From UBA1431 sp002329665 (GTDB lineage: Bacteria; Bacillota; Clostridia; Christensenellales; UBA1431): a DNA stretch of 64,000 bases. The DNA is taken from positions 186,001 to 250,000 of the forward strand of contig JAXGXY010000002.1 of the NCBI GenBank assembly GCA_040772545.1, given 5' to 3'. The notes below the pieces were generated by a model. The model was not told the origin of the DNA, ran no database searches, and saw nothing but the letters and a program-made list of their open reading frames with translations. Below are positions 56,101-63,899 of this stretch, piece after piece. The position numbers were made by a program, and so were the translations under genes. The number at the start of each line of letters is the position of its first letter. Position 1 is the stretch's first letter.

Positions 56101-58970
56101 CGGACTTCCAGGACGACAGCTATAACACGATAACGTATGGTGAATGGGACTCGTCGACGGGTGTACCCGGGAACGACGCGGCGAAGGTCACGAAGACGGA
56201 CGGGACGGGGATCAAGCAGATCGAATACTACGACATGGCGGGGCGGCTAATCAGGACCGCGGTGGACAGCGCCACGGTATCGGCCCTGACCACGGCTCAG
56301 TACGAATACGATCTAATCGGCAACTGCACGCAGGTCACCGACGGCGAAGGCCGGGTGACGCGGATACATTACAACGCGCTGGGGCAGAAGACGAAGACGA
56401 TCATCGACCCCGGGGGAGAAAACATCGAAACGACCTGCGCCTACGATTTGCTGGGGAACCAGACTTCGGTTACGGACGGAGACGGCTACACGACCGCGTA
56501 CGCATACGACGATATATCGCGGCTCACCAGCGTGCACCAGGGGATAAACACCACGAGCTACGCCTACGACATAGAGGAAGGCGGGGTCATCAAGAACCGT
56601 ACGACGGACGCGAAGGGGCAGGTTACCGAGGCGTGGTTCGACGAACTGGGGCGCAAGGTACGGGATTTCAACCGCGGGAACACGGGCGACGGGGACGACG
56701 CTTCGGGCGAGTACATGCGGACGCTGTACACGTATAACGCGAACGGCCAGCCGCGGTTGGTGACCCGGAACGACGGCACGAAGGAAAAATACACGTACGA
56801 TTCCCTGGGCAAGGTCTCGCGGGCGGACTATTACGAAGCCGGCGAGAGCACGTCCGGGGACAGCGGCGACTATATCGTGTACGAATACGACGACAACGGG
56901 AACGTGACGCTGGAGAGCGTGCACCACGGCAGCGCGAACGAAACCACGTCCTACGACTACGACAGCATGAACCGCGTCGTGCAGATGATACAGGGCACGA
57001 TCGAAACCGGCGGCGTAAACATCGACTATGCGTACGACGACGCCGACCGGCTGACGGGGCTGAGCTACACGAAAGACAGTTCGGCGCGGAACATCACGTA
57101 CGGCCGGGACGGCTACGGGCGGGTTTCGGACATCCGCCTAAACGGCGACACCGTGCGCACGTATACGTACTCGGCGGGCGGCGACCTGCATTCCACGAAG
57201 GACTACCGCGACTTCCTGGACGACGGGACAAGCTATATCAAGACAGCGTATCAAAGAAACGACGCGGGGCTGATCGACAAGATCACGTACACCGATCACG
57301 AAAACGGCGGGACCGGCGTGAAGAAGGAGGAGTATTCCTACACGTTCAACGGCCGGGGCTATATCACGGACGAGACGGCGTACACGAACTACGGCACGGC
57401 CAAAACGGTCGAGAAGGAGTTTGTCTACGACGCAATCGGGCGGCTGACCAGCGCGACGATCGGGAGCGATACCCGGACCTATACCTATGACGCGGCGGGC
57501 AACCGTACGACGAAGGCGGAAGACGGCACGACCTATACGTACAACTACAACCAGTTCAACCAGCTCACGTCCGTACAGAAGGGGAGCGACGCGAACTACG
57601 CGAGCTACGACTACGACAACCGCGGGAACCAGACGCAGGAGCAGATCAAGAAAGAATTCGGTGAGACGACGAAGACGGTGACTACGGAATACGAATATAA
57701 CCTCCAAAACCAGATGTCCGAAGCGACCGTGACGGCGACCGGCGAGACGACGCAGACGGTTTCGAACAAGTACAACGCGAAGGGCCAGCGGATCAAGAAG
57801 CTTGAAAACGGCGGCACGACGAATTACTATTATGTAGGGGACGCTGTGCTGTTCACGACGACGCAGCACGCGTTCATGCTGACCGAGAACATCCTGGACC
57901 CGGACGGGACGATCGTCGCGTCGAAGCGCTTCCCGGACGAAGACCCTGGGACCCCGGACAGCTTCGCGGGCGAATACTACTTCTACAACTACGACATCCG
58001 GGGGAGCGTAACGTCGATCATCGCGCCGCACGACATCGAACTGCCGGGCGATGTAACGCTGCAGGGCGGTGGCCCCGTCGCCGGGTACGAGTACGACGAG
58101 TACGGCAACCTCGAGGATAACGCGACGCAGGGCTTCCTGAACGAGACCACGTACACGGGTAGCGTGACGGACAAATCCACGGGCCTACAGTACATGAGCG
58201 CGCGGTACTACGACGCCGAGAACGGCCGGTTCCTGACGCAGGACACGTACACCGGCAACCCGTACGACCCCTGGACGCAGCATCTGTACAGCTACTGCGG
58301 CAACAATCCGGTCAGTATGGTCGACCCGACGGGACACTTTCCGATAGTGATAGCTGGATTACTGTGGGGGCTGTTAGAAGGAATACTGGCAGCCGGGACA
58401 GCTGTTGCTGGAGGAATGATCGTTAAGGAAATAATAGACCATTCCAGCAGCAGAACACATTCTTCGTCCGGCAGTAAAGCTATCCCACGGCCTTCACAAC
58501 CTCCGACTACTAAATCATCAAGCCGTACGCATTCTTCGACGGCGGACGGTGTCGCAGTGCCAGTTCCCGGGCCTGCGCCAATAGTGCAACCAAAGGCAAC
58601 TCCCAAAGCTACCACGGATACAGCGATAACCGACGCTACTGTTACTGAATCTGATAGGACTAGAGAAGGCGAAACTGTTTACCGGGTATTCGGAGGAAAT
58701 TCAGGTTTATGGGGGAGATCATGGACAAATGTGAATCCAAGAAATTTTAAGACATATAAAGAGTTTGATAAAATAGCGGGGTTACCAACGGGCAATACAG
58801 GTGAATACCTTGCAAAAGGGATACTATATGATAAAACTGGTGTAGAAGTAAGACCAGCTTTAGAGTTGGATGGAAAAACTGGTGGGCTTCCTGAATATTA
58901 TATTCCAGAACCTATACCGGTACAAAGCAAGATTCAGATAATTAAAGTGGAAAAACTTGAAAAATGGTAA
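50130..58970 (+). CDS. secreted WapA-like Rhs contact toxin
   Basis: The 2946-residue protein has a signal peptide (hydrophobic residues 12-24, likely cut after AYA at 39). Then come a Pro/Thr-rich stalk (about 173-273), a DNRLRE-type wall domain (about 450-625, ending VTYEDQAPP), FN3/Ig-like repeats to ~930, and a long YD-repeat shell (about 1450-2640, many Y-x-Y-D-x-x-G-N units). The Rhs core signature (TGLQYMSARYYDAENGRFLT, NPVSMVDPTGH) ends near 2735. After it stand a hydrophobic segment (IAGLLWGLLEGILAAGTAV), a Ser/Pro linker and a ~95-residue tip beginning TVYRVFGGNSGLWGRSWT. Such proteins carry toxins on the Gram-positive surface and deliver them to neighbours. The tip fold is not assigned; ADP-ribosyltransferase-like folds are one guess. 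An immunity gene follows. Confidence 0.92.
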   Translation: MFSHAFKTWSKFLAAVLAVTLLFTNFNGSLGFLSNKAYAVQAPKDEQPPEDKPELSALEKAQLTNERVMIESESDESTNVYQNPDGTVTADFFGGPVNYYDENGELQKIENEIMYADTEKQSEGVKYTNKSGMVSVELPGDVVSEKPVRLKYKGYAVEICPIGDVSYAQKRVNQAPTEAPTEKPQPTIEKTASVQATPSEEASPTADPTTPSTTLAEKTPESKDVSISPSPTPIQTPKQSATQNPTQTPAQPPPQTPEQTAAPTQAPAVVVPEKYKAKEIIQTYDQKGEVAKFSSEEERLEAIDKKAAIEKIDSVKYRTGYADTDIQYTPLNMGVKEDIILNEYTGRNAFDFRLYVGDLVPQITETMNIEFTDPGTKEVVGIIPSPYMHDSFEGEILEEDGDHISEAVTYTLKKTGNKGEYILTVTADKTFLEDEDTVYPVTIDPSYTYVFDNPTNEMGDSFVSSRYPNNNYDGDTRLRLGKSGDFGTSRAYVRIPGIRDIIQGRTVLSANIRVYEDYGYTSNATFDIHRLAGSFMQTTVKWTNCPSYYSTIYASKNINGKGYYTFNVKNMVQQWVNNTSYYPGFVIKYRDDVSGIGRYRRFVSTNAFAGTGIRLTVTYEDQAPPTLPTNLYTTQSFSGPTGSITLRWSGIVDQPKTAGASGIDYYRLAYRRNNGSWVYVNKTNPSATSHTFSGLLDNSEYDFAIKTYDNNGNVSAYAYEHNVNTPDKTGPTAPTVTVTPGSWTNDDTPKVAWSGITDEGDNLSNVQYKIYPGGVYTNTGYSTASGSKTLNCTAFESGQYKIYIRGMDSAGNTGAAAYDYYYLDKTAPEVSISSPLNNHAVSGIVYITATVDNETGLSGFNRWTLEYGYGTSPASWIQLATGTNEVNNAVIYAWDTTGLNMNSYYSLRLRAKDAVGNESVTPNVRLLISEDSEYVDPGLQIDTPQSQAVITVPEEDVTYQKKNNGGVSGLSPGKLYVNNKLEDTESSAGEGFAFNAAAVSALGLWRYPESSIVFLYAQAKDEASGELYSTHTYQALEIADTFETDSKIENLTNTQQTGSVVKLTNSGGVYAQTGSFESILKQFAGDVSYVDLTVDQTLGGGSVAYEISVDGGDTWQAITPVSTDGGTTINPVNRKYFTELPVGDSVKIRANLTKSSANVSPEIDLWSIDVRYTTYATAVLVNNSFTERSRGVANLVFTDHDQAEESIRLAQIFPTTQYYTSGTVECTKRFTSNDTIAACLQANSETPAGTGITYEISANGGTTWQQITPGNANDPDDWIDISNPGTVVILRATLTGNGTVTPSLLDWTLCVKEKIAGQPHEVKLVDEPDNLSTLTGANYMTLLRWEESETEGVAYNVYRSNTPYFEPSPETLAAEGITENSWSDFNLNYGETFYYKVTAVKTINERPRESLPSNEAFATVVDENEVQKMLGLQNYWSYAGFETGSGTGYINVANGNLAYITTDMVISGPFFASVMRRTYNTLATTKTPMGYGWDFSFNTCLMKEYNANRVETGMILKDGDGSLHRFAKNGATYESAKGTFMKLTYDGGSDEWQIQRKDNITYHFDGQSMKLKSFTDNNGNALSFTYDERGNLDKIENTVGEKVTLDYYVAGAIPEDPDYEYVNEHPDMMKSITWTEDRETSPVSITYDYTYNDADKLTNAATTIELSQVYEEDFQYDEDNELVKIIDPANRETDIEYTASGRVHKITDAHNDEYRFTYTDLGEDQNRTTVKTVYDEANGYGPSIKYEYHDNGLVYKKTDKLGNSISYTHNGNYLVTGMSYQNYVNGGTTPQTISYGYGYDGNGNVTSVSGPGGSLTTYGAYNAYNKPSSVSVKKTPSRTVTTSYGYDTHGNLQTTTDPEGRVTTNTYATRNGSPGYLIEAENAFGGRTRYTYDTKGRVTHVKEYDADINFVRTVSAYTYDRYGRTDTVTDGMGNTTDVDYDILGRQTRVEDPNGNAETFVYDIVGNLKRKTDRKGNRTEYSYDSINRLTRADFQDDSYNTITYGEWDSSTGVPGNDAAKVTKTDGTGIKQIEYYDMAGRLIRTAVDSATVSALTTAQYEYDLIGNCTQVTDGEGRVTRIHYNALGQKTKTIIDPGGENIETTCAYDLLGNQTSVTDGDGYTTAYAYDDISRLTSVHQGINTTSYAYDIEEGGVIKNRTTDAKGQVTEAWFDELGRKVRDFNRGNTGDGDDASGEYMRTLYTYNANGQPRLVTRNDGTKEKYTYDSLGKVSRADYYEAGESTSGDSGDYIVYEYDDNGNVTLESVHHGSANETTSYDYDSMNRVVQMIQGTIETGGVNIDYAYDDADRLTGLSYTKDSSARNITYGRDGYGRVSDIRLNGDTVRTYTYSAGGDLHSTKDYRDFLDDGTSYIKTAYQRNDAGLIDKITYTDHENGGTGVKKEEYSYTFNGRGYITDETAYTNYGTAKTVEKEFVYDAIGRLTSATIGSDTRTYTYDAAGNRTTKAEDGTTYTYNYNQFNQLTSVQKGSDANYASYDYDNRGNQTQEQIKKEFGETTKTVTTEYEYNLQNQMSEATVTATGETTQTVSNKYNAKGQRIKKLENGGTTNYYYVGDAVLFTTTQHAFMLTENILDPDGTIVASKRFPDEDPGTPDSFAGEYYFYNYDIRGSVTSIIAPHDIELPGDVTLQGGGPVAGYEYDEYGNLEDNATQGFLNETTYTGSVTDKSTGLQYMSARYYDAENGRFLTQDTYTGNPYDPWTQHLYSYCGNNPVSMVDPTGHFPIVIAGLLWGLLEGILAAGTAVAGGMIVKEIIDHSSSRTHSSSGSKAIPRPSQPPTTKSSSRTHSSTADGVAVPVPGPAPIVQPKATPKATTDTAITDATVTESDRTREGETVYRVFGGNSGLWGRSWTNVNPRNFKTYKEFDKIAGLPTGNTGEYLAKGILYDKTGVEVRPALELDGKTGGLPEYYIPEPIPVQSKIQIIKVEKLEKW

Positions 58971-58984
58971 ATGGAGGATCACTA

Positions 58985-59383
58985 ATGAAACCGACAGTCG
59001 ATATTGTACGTAAATTGGAAATATTAAAAAACTCATTAAAAAGTAATGATCGAGAACAAATACTTTTCCCGCTTTTCTTTGATAGGATCATTAGGCTAGA
59101 AGTATTAGAGGATACAAACGAAGTTGAAAAAAGGGCAAGAATAATAATTGCGCCAAAATTCAATCATGAAATTCAAATAGAGATCATTGTAACAGGCGTG
59201 GATTACTATTCTGTGAATGAAGAAGTTGTCAACGGTGACAACATTGATTTTGGAGGCAGATTAGATATATTGAGCGCAATAGATAGAAACGTTATATACG
59301 TCTCTGAGTATGGAGCCGATATATTTAACTTCACAGCAAAAGGAGTATTTATAAATGAAGCAAAGTATATAGATTCACTATGA
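58985..59383 (+). CDS. candidate immunity protein for the Rhs tip
   Basis: ATG 58985 has GGAGG seven bases upstream and lies 14 bp after the toxin stop. The 132-residue protein (KLEILKNSLKSNDREQ, FPLFFDRIIRLEVLED) is low-GC compared with the Rhs body and has no signal peptide, so it is cytosolic, as expected of an immunity protein. A homologue follows the homologous tip at 62146, in the same order, which supports toxin-immunity pairing. No named Imm family recognised. Confidence 0.75.
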   Translation: MKPTVDIVRKLEILKNSLKSNDREQILFPLFFDRIIRLEVLEDTNEVEKRARIIIAPKFNHEIQIEIIVTGVDYYSVNEEVVNGDNIDFGGRLDILSAIDRNVIYVSEYGADIFNFTAKGVFINEAKYIDSL

Positions 59384-59463
59384 AACATAGAAAGGCAAAT
59401 GAGTTATTTGAAGGCGGTATAAAGAGTGATAAATACCGCCTTTTATAATCATAGTGATGTGAG

Positions 59464-60594
59464 TCACGTCGATCATCGCGCCGCACGACATGACGCTGCC
59501 CGGCGGGACTACGCTGCAGGGCGGAAGCCCCGTCGCGGGGTACAAATACGACGAGTACGGCAACCTCGAGGAAAACGAAACGCAGGCTTTTTGAACGAGA
59601 CGACGTACACGGGCAGCGTGACGGACAAGAGCACGGGCCTGCAGTACATGAACGCGCGGTACTACGACGCGGAGAACGGCCGGTTCCTCACGCAGGACAC
59701 GTACACGGGCAACCCGTACGACCCCTGGACACAGCACCTGTACGCCTACTGCGGCAACAACCCCACGAGCATGGTCGATCTGACGGGGCATTGGTTTTGG
59801 GAAGCTGGCTGGAATAAAAAGAAGACAACGAACAGCGGCGGATGGGGCGGAACCGGCGGTAGCGGTTGGAGCAGTACTGGCAGTAGCGGTTGGGCCGGAA
59901 GCGGCAGTAGCGGTTGGGCCGGAAGCGGCAGTAGCGGTTGGGCCGGAAGCGGCAGTAGTGGTTGGGGCGGAACCGGCGGTGGCGGCAGGAAATCAGGCGG
60001 ATCGAGCGGCGGTGGCAGTTGGTGGTCCAAAGGCGGCGGCGGAGGCAACTCATCGGGGACAAAGACAACGGCGGCAACGCAGGGAAAGGATACTGGTTCG
60101 GCTGGAACGGGTAATAAGAATTTGCCTGATTATTCAGTTGAATTGAACGGTGTGATTAATAAATGCTGTAACGAATTCGCGCCTACGTGGATGTATAATA
60201 TACCGATTTTAGGCATTGGAGTTAAACTATATAATACTGGGGTTTATCTCCATGGTATATTTAATGATATTGGGATTATATTGGCGATAAATGGTGGAAG
60301 GACTCAAAAGAATATGGTCAGAGCTATATACCTGATAAATTACAAAAGCTAGATAAATTTAATGATTATTTTATTGTCAATGGAACAAAAATGAATCGTG
60401 AAGGTTATGGAAATTACGTAAAAGGAGCTACACTTGCAAAAGCTGGCATAGCATTACCGGGTGGCCTTATCGGTATGGATTATCTTTATACATCAATAAG
60501 AGATGGCGATAAATTTGATGTTGAAAACTGGAAGGTAGACGGATTATATATTACCCGTGGGTATATTGATATGATAACCGGGAGAATTAAATAG
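59464..60594 (+). pseudogene. orphan Rhs C-terminal cassette 1, frameshifted
   Basis: It starts inside the Rhs core (IAPHDMTLPGGTTLQGG) with no start codon or ribosome binding site. A one-base deletion after ETQ at about 59583 shifts the frame compared with the other cassettes; the core then continues (TGLQYMNARYYDAENG, NPTSMVDLTGHW). A Gly/Ser/Trp repeat linker follows, then a tip (NKCCNEFAPTWMYNI). A second shift near 60280 moves the reading to GDKWWKDSKEYGQSYIP and NREGYGNYVKGATLAKAG, ending at 60594. It is a silent toxin tip, usable only after recombination into a full Rhs gene, and damaged even so. Confidence 0.75.
59855..59974 (+). repeat. 24-bp tandem repeat encoding Ser-Gly-Trp linker
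   Basis: A 24-bp unit (GGCAGTAGCGGTTGGGCC plus GGAAGC) occurs three times without change at 59879-59950, flanked by one degenerate unit on each side. Each encodes eight residues, GSSGWAGS. This gives a flexible aromatic-studded linker between Rhs core and tip. Confidence 0.85.
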
Positions 60595-60606
60595 GAGTGA
60601 TTATTA

Positions 60607-61140
60607 ATGAGAAAAGCTATTGTAATACTTTGCGCCATATTCTGTTTTTCCGTTTTGGCTTTAAGCGGTTGTTATACTTGGAGAGATTACCCTGAAATAC
60701 GGGAAATAACTTGTAAATGTGTAGACAAATATGAAGAAGAATTATTAGGCTTATATGATTTATTCATAAACAACAATATTGATTTTATTAGCAGATCAAT
60801 TGCAAACGATTACAAAGATAAGGCGGCACAAATTAACATTAATAATAATATATACTATGTATCTACTTCGGATGGCAAAAAAGCGGATGCAGCAAAAAGC
60901 GAATATCGAAAGGCATGTATTTATGTTGACAATATTATGAAAGATTTTGATGTAGATTATATTCAATATTATTCTGATCTTAATAAAATGGAAGTATGGT
61001 TTAATGAGGGTTTTATTAATATATTTTATTGCATTGTATATTATCCCCCGGGTGAAACACCTCCGAAAGATATCGTAGATAAGGAGAAATCTGAGGAGAT
61101 AAAAGATGGATTCTATACTTACATATGGTTACAAGGTTAA
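60607..61140 (+). CDS. lipoprotein, possible immunity protein of cassette 1
   Basis: ATG 60607 has GGAG nine bases upstream. The N terminus MRKAIVILCAIFCFSVLALS ends in a lipobox LSGC with the lipid-attachment Cys near residue 22. The mature part (YPEIREITCKCVDKYEEE, ISRSIANDYKDKAAQ) is helical, acidic and unrecognised. It follows the damaged tip of cassette 1 by 12 bp, the place of an immunity gene. A membrane-anchored immunity protein would suit a tip acting at the envelope. AT-rich compared with the Rhs core. Confidence 0.7.
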   Translation: MRKAIVILCAIFCFSVLALSGCYTWRDYPEIREITCKCVDKYEEELLGLYDLFINNNIDFISRSIANDYKDKAAQININNNIYYVSTSDGKKADAAKSEYRKACIYVDNIMKDFDVDYIQYYSDLNKMEVWFNEGFINIFYCIVYYPPGETPPKDIVDKEKSEEIKDGFYTYIWLQG

Positions 61141-61207
61141 GAAGAGAAGGAAAGCCTAAGTTGTAAAACACTACGCGGGCGCGTCATCGATTATCGCGCC
61201 GCACGAC

Positions 61208-62146
61208 ATGGAACTGCTGGGCGACGTTACGCTGGAGGGGGGCGGCCCCGTCGCGGGGTACGAGTACGACGAGTACGGGAACCTCGAGGAAAACGAGACG
61301 CAGGGCTTTTTGAACGAAACGACGTACACGGGCAGCGTGACGGACAAGAGCACGGGCCTGCAGTACATGAACGCGCGGTACTACGATTCGGAGAACGGCC
61401 GGTTCCTCACGCAGGACACGTACACGGGCAACCCGTACGACCCCTGGACGCAGCATCTGTACAGCTACTGCGGCAACAATCCGGTCAGTATGGTCGACCC
61501 GACGGGACACTTTCCGATAGTGATAGCTGGATTACTGTGGGGGCTGTTAGAAGGAATACTGGCAGCCGGGACAGCTGTTGCTGGAGGAATGATCGTTAAG
61601 GAAATAATAGACCATTCCAGCAGCAGAACACATTCTTCGTCCGGCAGTAAAGCTATCCCACGGCCTTCACAACCTCCGGTTGCAAAATCATCAAGCAAAA
61701 CGCAGTCTTCAACCGCGGACGGACGCGCAATACCCATTCCCGGACCTGCACCGATTGCAAAACCAAAGGTAACCCCAAAGGTTGCCTCGACGGATACCGC
61801 GATAACTGATGCTACGGTTGTTGAATCTGACAGGACCAGAAAAGGCGAAACTGTTTACCGGGTATTCGGGGGAAATTCGAAATTGTATGGAAGATCGTGG
61901 ACTAATGTTGATCCAAGATCATTTAATACGTATGATGAGTATGATAATCTAGCAGGATTACCAAACCAGAATACAGGTGAATACCTTGCCACAGGGATAT
62001 TATATGATAAGACTGGCGTTGTTCAAATGCCGGCTAGAGAATTGGATGGTAAAGAGGGAGGACTTTTTGAATACTGGATTCCACCACCAACTCCAGTTGA
62101 AAGCAAAATTCAGGTGATAAAGGTTGAAAAACTAGAAAAATGGTAA
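61208..62146 (+). CDS. orphan Rhs C-terminal cassette 2, homologous to the main tip
   Basis: The 312-codon frame opens in Rhs core sequence (MELLGDVTLEGGGPVAGYEY) without a ribosome binding site, so it is probably not translated in place. From NPYDPWTQHLYSYCGNNP through the hydrophobic segment and linker it is almost base-identical to the main Rhs gene (about 58261-58505). The tip then differs: VYRVFGGNSKLYGRSWTNVD against VYRVFGGNSGLWGRSWTNVN, ending EKLEKW in both. Unlike cassettes 1 and 3 it has no frame lesion, so recombination in the identical stretch could place this tip on the main gene. Confidence 0.75.
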   Translation: MELLGDVTLEGGGPVAGYEYDEYGNLEENETQGFLNETTYTGSVTDKSTGLQYMNARYYDSENGRFLTQDTYTGNPYDPWTQHLYSYCGNNPVSMVDPTGHFPIVIAGLLWGLLEGILAAGTAVAGGMIVKEIIDHSSSRTHSSSGSKAIPRPSQPPVAKSSSKTQSSTADGRAIPIPGPAPIAKPKVTPKVASTDTAITDATVVESDRTRKGETVYRVFGGNSKLYGRSWTNVDPRSFNTYDEYDNLAGLPNQNTGEYLATGILYDKTGVVQMPARELDGKEGGLFEYWIPPPTPVESKIQVIKVEKLEKW

Positions 62147-62160
62147 TTGGAGGTATTATT

Positions 62161-62544
62161 GTGGAAAAAGGCTACCGAGTTGAAAAAATAGAAATATGTA
62201 GTAATTCATTACAGGATTATGATAGTCAGCAATTGCGTTTCCCAATGTTTTTTGACAAAGTAATTAAACTTGAAGTATTTAGTTTTAATGGCGAAATTGA
62301 AAAACGTGCAAGGTTAATAATTGTGCCTAAACATAATCATAAAGTGGAAATAGAGATTATTGTTATAGGAGTAACTTATTATTTCGTGAATAAAGAAGTA
62401 GTTAATAGTGACAATATTATCTTTGAAGGCAGATTAGATATTATAAAAACTGACAACCATATGTACATTTTTGAATATGGTGCTGATATATTTAGTTTTA
62501 CAGCAAAAGAGGCAATGATAAATGAGGCGAAATATACAGATTAG
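62161..62544 (+). CDS. candidate immunity protein for cassette 2
   Basis: GTG 62161 has GGAGG seven bases upstream and lies 14 bp after the tip. The 127-residue product (VEKIEICSNSLQDYDSQQ, FPMFFDKVIKLEVFS) is homologous to the protein at 58985 (similar over its length, sharing EKRAR, YGADIF and INEAKY). Toxin tip and immunity protein have diverged together, as expected of a matched pair. Cytosolic. Confidence 0.75.
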   Translation: MEKGYRVEKIEICSNSLQDYDSQQLRFPMFFDKVIKLEVFSFNGEIEKRARLIIVPKHNHKVEIEIIVIGVTYYFVNKEVVNSDNIIFEGRLDIIKTDNHMYIFEYGADIFSFTAKEAMINEAKYTD

Positions 62545-62592
62545 CAAACCATACTAAAAGAAAATTAAATCATAATATTTGGAGGAAAATGA

Positions 62593-63315
62593 ATGTCCTA
62601 TTCAAAAGAAGAATTAATTGCGAAAGCAATAGCTCCAGCTCCGTGGTATTGGGAGTCTTTTCCTAGTATAATCGGGGAAATGGGGAATAAGTATACATGG
62701 CGTTTTCATAATTCTAATTGCGGAAAATTGGGTTTCACGTATCTTTGTCAAGATAAACAAGATAGCGTCTGCAAAATGGTACTTAATACATATACCCGCG
62801 TATTTTCAGTTCCGCCATATTATTTGGGAGTTTGGTATAAAAAGGACGGAATGTATATTATCGATGTTTTTAATCCTGAGGAATTACAAGATTTTAACAT
62901 AGGTGAAGTGACCGAAGAATCTTTATTTTCAAAAAAGAACTATTTTACCCAAGGACAACCTATAGAGACAACGAGCTTTCAAAGAATAACGGAGGGCCCT
63001 CAGAGCATTAAGTATTCGTCATTGCTGGAAGGCATAGATGAGATTCTTATTGTGGATTCTTTTTTTAGTATTGATAAACAGGATAATTCTGAAGAAGCGA
63101 TATATGCAATTTTCGAATTACACCCAAAAGATGATAGCTTAAGGGTAATTCCGCAAAGCTGGTTTAACAGTGAGGATTTTGATATTGGATATGAATGGAT
63201 AACACGTGTAATAAGAGTTCCAGGCACGGATAGAATTATTGGCGATGGTATTAGAATAGGGGCATTTGAATTAACAGAGAACGGACAAAAATTCAATATT
63301 TGGTTAAAGAGGTAA
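62593..63315 (+). CDS. uncharacterised protein in the Rhs tip array (240 aa)
   Basis: ATG 62593 has GGAGG seven bases upstream; the frame starts MSYSKEELIAKAIAPAPWYW. The protein is AT-rich, acidic and cytosolic, with no recognised motif (YYLGVWYKKDGMYIIDVFN, HPKDDSLRVIPQSWF). It lies between cassette 2's immunity gene and cassette 3 and is likely another immunity gene whose toxin tip was lost. That is inferred from position and base composition alone. Confidence 0.6.
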   Translation: MSYSKEELIAKAIAPAPWYWESFPSIIGEMGNKYTWRFHNSNCGKLGFTYLCQDKQDSVCKMVLNTYTRVFSVPPYYLGVWYKKDGMYIIDVFNPEELQDFNIGEVTEESLFSKKNYFTQGQPIETTSFQRITEGPQSIKYSSLLEGIDEILIVDSFFSIDKQDNSEEAIYAIFELHPKDDSLRVIPQSWFNSEDFDIGYEWITRVIRVPGTDRIIGDGIRIGAFELTENGQKFNIWLKR

Positions 63316-63334
63316 TATAAACCTAAATCGCGTC

Positions 63335-63899
63335 GAAGCGGTTCCCGGACGAAGACCCTGGGACCCCGGACAGCTTCGCAAACGAATACTACTTCTACAA
63401 CTACGACATCCGGGGGAGCGTCACGTCGATCATCGCGCCGCACGACATGACGCTGCCCGGCGGGACTACGCTGCAGGGCGGAACCCCCGTGGCGGGGTAC
63501 GAGTACGACGAGTACGGCAACCTCGAATCGAACGCGACGCAGGGCTTCTTAAACGAAACGACGTACACGGGCAGCGTGACGGACAAATCTACGGGCCTGC
63601 AGTAGATGAGCGCGCGGTACTACGATGCGGAGAACGGCCGGTTCCTCACGCAGGACACGTACACGGGCAACCCGTACGACCCGTGGACGCAGCACCTTTA
63701 CGCCTACTGCGGCAACAACCCCACAAGCATGGTCGATCCGACGGGGCATTGGCCTTTTAATATTGGTGAGATCATTGATAATGCTAAGAAAATTTTGAAT
63801 AGAATGCTAAATTCACTGCTTACGATTCCGTTTAAGCCGGTAATTACTAAGGGATCAGATGTAGAGCAGGAAAGAGCTACACAATATAGTTCTGGCTAA
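63335..63899 (+). pseudogene. orphan Rhs C-terminal cassette 3 with nonsense codon
   Basis: The frame matches the main Rhs gene from KRFPDEDPGTPDSFANEYYF through the core. At 63603-63605 TAG stands where all other copies have the Tyr codon TAC (LQ-Y-M-(S/N)ARYYDAENG), so even after joining to a full gene it would truncate before the core ends. After the core (NPTSMVDPTGHW) a new tip NIGEIIDNAKKILNRMLNSL runs to a stop at 63899. No immunity gene lies between this and the window end. Confidence 0.75.

Noticed and set aside
54630..58031. Long minus-strand open frames (54630-55829, 57138-58031 and others) opposite the Rhs gene
   Set aside because: They are Arg/Val-rich antisense shadows of the GC-rich YD repeats, with no ribosome binding site or domain.
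59855..59974. CRISPR-like regular repeat
   Set aside because: The 24-bp units are directly contiguous without spacers and encode an in-frame Gly/Ser/Trp linker.
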